Shown piece after piece: positions 21,987 to 25,870 of a stretch of 25,870 nt of DNA. How positions within the stretch are numbered: the stretch's first letter is position 1; every line of letters starts with the position of its first letter. This stretch comes from JBLHKS01 sp047620505 (GTDB taxonomy: Bacteria; Verrucomicrobiota; Verrucomicrobiia; Verrucomicrobiales; DEV007). The notes beneath the pieces were generated by a model. That model did no database searches and had not been told where the DNA came from. It saw nothing but the letters and a program-made list of their open reading frames with translations. The translations under genes and the position numbers were made by a program. The stretch is from positions 1 to 25,870 of the forward strand of contig JBLHKS010000097.1 of the NCBI GenBank assembly GCA_047620505.1, given 5' to 3'.

Positions 21987-23567
21987 ATGCTCTTTCGAAC
22001 TACCGCTCTCATGCTCGCCGCGCTGGTCGCTCCTCCGTTGATCGCCCAGCAGCTGCCGAACATCATCATCGTCTACGCTGATGACCTCGGTTACGGCGAT
22101 CTTTCGTGCTACAACCCCAATGCGGCCTACGAAACGCCGCGTCTCGACCAGATGGCTGCGGAAGGAATTCGGTTCACCGATGCTCACAGCCCGAGCACGA
22201 TCTGTTCGCCGTCGCGCTATGGCCTCTACTCTGGGCAGGTGGTTCACCGGACTGGCCGCCGCTCATCAGCGTTCGAGGGTCCTGGAGGCCCGAGCTACAT
22301 CAAGCCTGGCGAAATGACGATCGCGGACATGGTTAAAGAAAAGGGCTACCGCACGGGCGTTTTCGGAAAGTGGCACGTCGGGCTGACGTGGTACGACAAG
22401 GACGGGAAGAAACTGGGTGGCGGCTTCGAAAACTCACTGCTAATTGACTACGAGAAAAGCACGCCGCTTGAAGACGGCCCGAACGCCAAGGGCTTCGACG
22501 AGTCATTCGTCACGCCAAATTGCCCGACGACGGACCCGCTCTATGTGTATATCGAAAACGGCATGGTCCCCGATCCGGCGAGCCAACGACACAAGCGTGA
22601 TAACGTTCCAAACCCCGGCGGGAAATGGCGCTGGGATAATGACGAGGGCTGGATGTCGCCCGATTACAAGTTCGTCGATGCCGATTTGTTGTTTTATGAT
22701 AAGACGCTCGAATTTATCACCAAACATCGTGAGAAACATTCAGACCAACCGTTCTTTGTCGTTTTCTCTACTCAAATTGCTCATGCGCCGGTTTTGCCTG
22801 CTCCTGAATTTAAGGGGAAGACGCAGGCCGGGGCGCGTGGCGACTTTGTCTACGAACTCGATGCGCTGACGGGCCGTTTGCTCGATGCGATCAAGGAACT
22901 CGGAATCGACGAGGAAACGCTCATCTTTTTCAATGCCGACAACGGTCCGGAGACCTTGCACACGGTGTGGATGCGCGAAGATCACGATCACGATGCGGCT
23001 GGTGGTCTGCGCGGCGTCAAACGCGATGGCTGGGAGGGCGGCCACCGAGTTCCGTTCATCGCGCGTTGGCCTGGACGTATCCTGGCAGGCCAGGTGACAT
23101 CGCAAATGACCAACACGACTGACATTTTTGCGACGGTTGCTTCTGTAGTAGGCTATGCACTTCCGGATGACGTTGCGGTCGACAGTTTTGACATGCTGCC
23201 GGTGTTGATCGGCGCGCAAAATGAGAACGTCTCGTTGCGCCCGCATATGCTGACTCAGAGTTTTCGGTCAGAATTTCAGCTGCGGCAAAGCGACTGGAAA
23301 TTTCTGGATCACCGAGGCTCCGGCGGGAACGGCTATGATAAAGGCGATCTGAAGCAGTACGCGCTTCCGGAGAAAGCGCCTGAGGCAACTGGGCAACTTT
23401 ATAATCTAACAGCCGACCCAGGCGAGACGACGAACCTGTTTTTTACGGAGTCTGCAAAGCGCAAGGAACTCCAAGCTCTGCTGGCCAAATTGAAAGCGGA
23501 AGGAGGCCGTAGCGCTCCGACGGGAAGACAGCCGATAGGGATCGAGAGAATCCCGAAACTGAAGTGA
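21987..23567 (+). CDS. Sulfatase with CSPSR active site
   Basis: A 526-residue secreted sulfatase: signal peptide MLFRTTALMLAALVAPPLIA, metal-binding DD in IIIVYADDLGYGDLSCY, catalytic CSPSR with Cys73 for formylglycine. Further marks are GYRTGVFGKWHVGL, VFSTQIAHAPVLP, LIFFNADNGPETLHTVW, and GWEGGHRVPFIARWPG. The HDHDAAGGLRG segment before the GG motif is a local insertion rich in His and Asp. It is longer than the other three sulfatases, with an insert around residues 120-230. A one-mismatch dispersed palindrome encodes AQQLPN at the signal-peptide junction. Its stop lies 4 bases from the stop of the convergent PSD1 gene. Confidence 0.9.
   Translation: MLFRTTALMLAALVAPPLIAQQLPNIIIVYADDLGYGDLSCYNPNAAYETPRLDQMAAEGIRFTDAHSPSTICSPSRYGLYSGQVVHRTGRRSSAFEGPGGPSYIKPGEMTIADMVKEKGYRTGVFGKWHVGLTWYDKDGKKLGGGFENSLLIDYEKSTPLEDGPNAKGFDESFVTPNCPTTDPLYVYIENGMVPDPASQRHKRDNVPNPGGKWRWDNDEGWMSPDYKFVDADLLFYDKTLEFITKHREKHSDQPFFVVFSTQIAHAPVLPAPEFKGKTQAGARGDFVYELDALTGRLLDAIKELGIDEETLIFFNADNGPETLHTVWMREDHDHDAAGGLRGVKRDGWEGGHRVPFIARWPGRILAGQVTSQMTNTTDIFATVASVVGYALPDDVAVDSFDMLPVLIGAQNENVSLRPHMLTQSFRSEFQLRQSDWKFLDHRGSGGNGYDKGDLKQYALPEKAPEATGQLYNLTADPGETTNLFFTESAKRKELQALLAKLKAEGGRSAPTGRQPIGIERIPKLK
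22047..22058. repeat. Palindrome near-copy, one mismatch
   Basis: CAGCAGCTGCCG, reads QQLP at the first residues after the predicted signal-peptide cleavage of the CSPSR sulfatase. Confidence 0.65.
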
Positions 23568-23571
23568 TCGA

Positions 23572-25870
23572 TTATCGGATCATCTGGAACTCGGGCAACA
23601 TCACCAGGCTCCAAATGAGATCCTCAACGGCCTGCGCGTCTGGATTTTCGCCCAGCAGCTGCTGGGTCAACGTCAATTCCTCGGGCGACGGGTCGCGGCT
23701 GAGCGCGGCGCGGTAAAGCCAATTGGTCAGATCCGGTTTGCCGCTGAGATTTGTCGCTCCACGCCGGATCAAGCCGCCGAGAAGATCGCCATTGGCGAGG
23801 TCGATCGCTTGCAAGGTGGTTAGTTCAGATGGGCGGGTCGTCACGACCTGTTCGCGGTGCGGTCGGCCTAACGAACGCATCAGAAAATCGTTCTTCACCA
23901 GCGAAGCGCGAATCGGGACCGCGCCGCCGTTGATGGCGAGATTCAGTGGTTTTTCAAGAGTGTCCTTCGGCCAAGGTCGATGCGGGACGATTTGCGAAGC
24001 GGCCCACTCCGGCTCATTCGCGAATTTCCCATCTTTCTCGGCAATTCGAACGGTCCATTCCCAAGTTTCGTCCGTCGCGGCGAGGACCTCAGCTCCAGAG
24101 CGGATTTCAGCGATCAAGCCGGCTGGGTTTGGCGAGTCCAATCCGTTTTTGCCGACGATCAGAATCGTGTTCTCGCCCTTTTGGAGGTGTCCCTCGACTC
24201 GAATCACTTCGGCCGCTTCCCAATTCTGATCGTGGCCGACCTGACGGCCATTGATGATCGCACGATACTCGTTATCGCAGGTGACGACGAGCGTTGCCTG
24301 CTGAGGTTTTTCGGTCAGATTGAAGACTTTGCGGAAAGTCTGTTTTTCGCCTCCTGGAGGCGGCGAGTCGTGTGGGCGCCAGATCCACTTGCCCGCAATT
24401 TCGAACTTCTCCCCGTTCTCCGGCACGCGAAAAACTTCGGCGTCGGGCTTGCCCGGATTTGTGTTCGTCAGGGTCCAGATCGAATCGAGAAACTGCTCAG
24501 CGGTCAGGCGGCGCGCGATGGGGCCGGAGTAAACGTAGTTTTCGCCCGGGTCCTCAGCGAGAATGACGGCTCGCGCCTGGTAGGCATGCGAGGATGCGAT
24601 CAGAGCGATCGTTTGCCGCAAATTGTAGCCATTCTCAGCGAGGTCAGCCGCGAGAAAATCCAGTAGATCTTCGTTCCACGGACGAGTGTGCATCGCGTCG
24701 ACTGGATGAACGATCCCGCGCCCCATCAGGCGATGCCAGAGCCGATTGACGATCGTCCGGGTGAAGCGCCCGTTGTCCGGATGGGTCATCAGCGCCGCGA
24801 GTTGTTTTAAGCGTTCGGGCTGAGCAGCTGCTGGATCGATTGATCCGATTTCCGGGAAAATCCAAGCCGCTTCCGCCATCTCCCCAGTCGGCTTGTCACA
24901 GCGGTGAATCTCCAGCGGTGCCGAGGCGTAAATCGCCGCGAGGCTGTAGGCATCGGTCAGTTTCCAGCGATCGATGAAGCTGTCGTGGCAGCTGGCGCAC
25001 TTCATGTTGATGCCGAGAAATACCTGCGAAATATTCTGCGCGAACTGGACGTCAACCGTCTGGCTGGAATTGATATCGCCGCGCCAGGTGATGCCCTTGA
25101 TGAAGCCGCTCGAATCGTCGTTCGGCGGCGAAATCAGCTCACGCGTGAATTGATCGATCGGCTTGTTTTCGAGCAGCGCTGCGTAAAGCCATTTCGTGAT
25201 CTGGAACCTGCCTTTGGTGATGAAACCGGTCCCGGTGTAGTCATTTCGAAGGAGATCGTTCCAGAAAGTAAGCCAATGATCGGCATAAGCGATGTCGTTA
25301 CCCAGAACAGCCGCGATTTCCTGATCGCGCTTGGCTGAATTGGAATCGGCGACGAACTCTGCCAGTTTTTGCGGCGTCGGCGGAAGACCGTTGACGTCGA
25401 GATGCAGCCTGCGCAGAAACGCCGCGTCTTCCAACGGCTTTGGGCCCTCTCCACCTTTCTCCGCAACGTAGGCGTCGAGAATCCGATCGATCGGGTTGTT
25501 GCGGCCGTCAACCGCAGCTGGAAGCACGACTTCGCGTGGTTTCAGCGGCGGTTCGTAGCTCGATTCGCCAAACGTAAATCCTTCCTGCCAAGCGAGACCT
25601 TCATCGATCCAAGCTTTGATCAGCGCGACCTTTTCCGGCCCCATCTGGCCTTTCTTCGGCGGCGGCATCTGGATGTCGCGATCGGTTGTGGTGATCAGCT
25701 CAAAGAGCAGTGATTTTTCGGCGGAACCCGGAACAACGACGACGTCCGTGTATTCGCTTCCGGCCAGCAGCTGCTGGCGCGTGTTGATCGAAAAGCTTCC
25801 CTTTTTCTCGTCGCCTGCGTGGCATTCCGCGCAGTGCTGTTTGAGGATTGGGACAATATCATGGGAAAAA
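23572..25870 (-). CDS. PSCyt1-PSCyt2-PSD1 (DUF1549/DUF1553) cytochrome protein, 5' end outside window
   Basis: A partial protein of about 765 residues that continues beyond the window edge. First comes a PSCyt1-type c-type cytochrome domain (FSHDIVPILKQHCAECH, a CxxCH haem site, then DRDIQMPPPKKGQMG and IKAWIDEGLAW). PSCyt2/DUF1549 follows (LLRNDYTGTG, a second CxxCH in MKCASCHDSFIDRW near 24985-25000). PSD1/DUF1553 follows (RFTRTIVNRLWHRLMGRGIVHPVDAM, LRQTIALIASSHAYQARAV). Within PSD1 a beta-rich insert (about 24030-24410: YRAIINGRQVGHDQNWEA, LQKGENTILIVGKNG) looks like a carbohydrate-binding or rhamnosidase-N-type jelly roll. The family is typical of Planctomycetes and Verrucomicrobia, often beside sulfatases; its reaction is not established. 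Two exact dispersed palindromes and one near copy lie inside. Confidence 0.9.
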   Translation of the reverse strand, partial: FSHDIVPILKQHCAECHAGDEKKGSFSINTRQQLLAGSEYTDVVVVPGSAEKSLLFELITTTDRDIQMPPPKKGQMGPEKVALIKAWIDEGLAWQEGFTFGESSYEPPLKPREVVLPAAVDGRNNPIDRILDAYVAEKGGEGPKPLEDAAFLRRLHLDVNGLPPTPQKLAEFVADSNSAKRDQEIAAVLGNDIAYADHWLTFWNDLLRNDYTGTGFITKGRFQITKWLYAALLENKPIDQFTRELISPPNDDSSGFIKGITWRGDINSSQTVDVQFAQNISQVFLGINMKCASCHDSFIDRWKLTDAYSLAAIYASAPLEIHRCDKPTGEMAEAAWIFPEIGSIDPAAAQPERLKQLAALMTHPDNGRFTRTIVNRLWHRLMGRGIVHPVDAMHTRPWNEDLLDFLAADLAENGYNLRQTIALIASSHAYQARAVILAEDPGENYVYSGPIARRLTAEQFLDSIWTLTNTNPGKPDAEVFRVPENGEKFEIAGKWIWRPHDSPPPGGEKQTFRKVFNLTEKPQQATLVVTCDNEYRAIINGRQVGHDQNWEAAEVIRVEGHLQKGENTILIVGKNGLDSPNPAGLIAEIRSGAEVLAATDETWEWTVRIAEKDGKFANEPEWAASQIVPHRPWPKDTLEKPLNLAINGGAVPIRASLVKNDFLMRSLGRPHREQVVTTRPSELTTLQAIDLANGDLLGGLIRRGATNLSGKPDLTNWLYRAALSRDPSPEELTLTQQLLGENPDAQAVEDLIWSLVMLPEFQMIR
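23653..23664. repeat. CAGCAGCTGCTG site 13 (exact)
   Basis: Reads QQLL on the minus strand near the C-terminus of the PSD1 protein (TLTQQLLGE); symmetry extends to 16 bases, 23651-23666. Confidence 0.9.
24822..24833. repeat. Palindrome near-copy, one mismatch, other frame
   Basis: GAGCAGCTGCTG on the plus strand; on the minus strand it reads PAAAQ in the PSD1 protein, the same reading as site 5. Confidence 0.7.
25765..25776. repeat. CAGCAGCTGCTG site 14 (exact)
   Basis: Reads QQLL on the minus strand in the cytochrome part of the PSD1 protein (TRQQLLAGS); symmetry extends to 16 bases, 25763-25778. Confidence 0.9.

Noticed and set aside
966..25776. Dispersed palindrome as a CRISPR array, DNA uptake sequence or transposon end
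   Set aside because: Copies are about 1.4 kb apart without spacers, so not CRISPR. Known uptake sequences are not perfect palindromes of this kind. No inverted-repeat pairs, target duplications or transposase accompany the copies.

Overview
The window looks like a chromosomal piece of a verrucomicrobial (PVC-group) bacterium of moderately high GC. The reasons are four formylglycine-type sulfatases, a cytochrome/DUF1549/DUF1553 (PSCyt1-PSCyt2-PSD1) protein, large Hanks-type kinases with a DWG motif and an extracytoplasmic half, and a PolA typical in layout of this group. Phylum assignment is inference from gene families. No phage, IS, CRISPR, tRNA or rRNA was seen.

Layout. Bases 1-8.5 kb hold a tandemly duplicated module: a small secreted protein on the minus strand, diverging from a very large membrane Ser/Thr kinase on the plus strand (copy 1 at 771-3867, copy 2 at 4795-7863), then a third small exported protein (7860-8306). 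Copy 1 is broken between its N-terminal domain and its kinase domain by a 10-bp tandem duplication; copy 2 is intact. Both kinases read kinase - transmembrane helix - TPR-like - leucine-rich-like - C-type-lectin-like. Bases 8.5-13.2 kb hold a sulfatase, polA and a small membrane protein. Bases 13.1-15.4 kb hold a tightly coupled minus-strand operon trkA - GNAT - sufE. Bases 15.5-17.7 kb hold an AmpG-like permease and a TraB/GumN-family protein. Bases 17.8-25.9 kb hold three further sulfatases, a polytopic membrane protein translationally coupled to one of them, a Bcp/PrxQ peroxiredoxin, and the 3' part of a PSCyt1-PSCyt2-PSD1 gene. Sulfatases plus PSD1 proteins suggest use of sulfated polysaccharides, but no glycoside hydrolase is in view.

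The most unusual signal is not a gene. A perfect 12-bp palindrome, CAGCAGCTGCTG (usually within CCAGCAGCTGCTGG), occurs 14 times exactly and 5 more times with one mismatch, about once per 1.4 kb and nearly once per gene, on a background where about 0.002 exact copies would be expected by base composition. It crosses unrelated genes on both strands, is read as Gln-Gln-Leu-Leu in 12 exact cases but as Pro-Ala-Ala-Ala in another, and one copy is intergenic. All 12 QQLL tetrapeptides noticed in the window use exactly these 12 bases, without synonymous codons. One copy is present in kinase copy 2 and absent at the aligned place in copy 1. This points to a DNA-level dispersed element comparable in behaviour (not in sequence) to the cyanobacterial HIP1 palindrome, with unknown function here.
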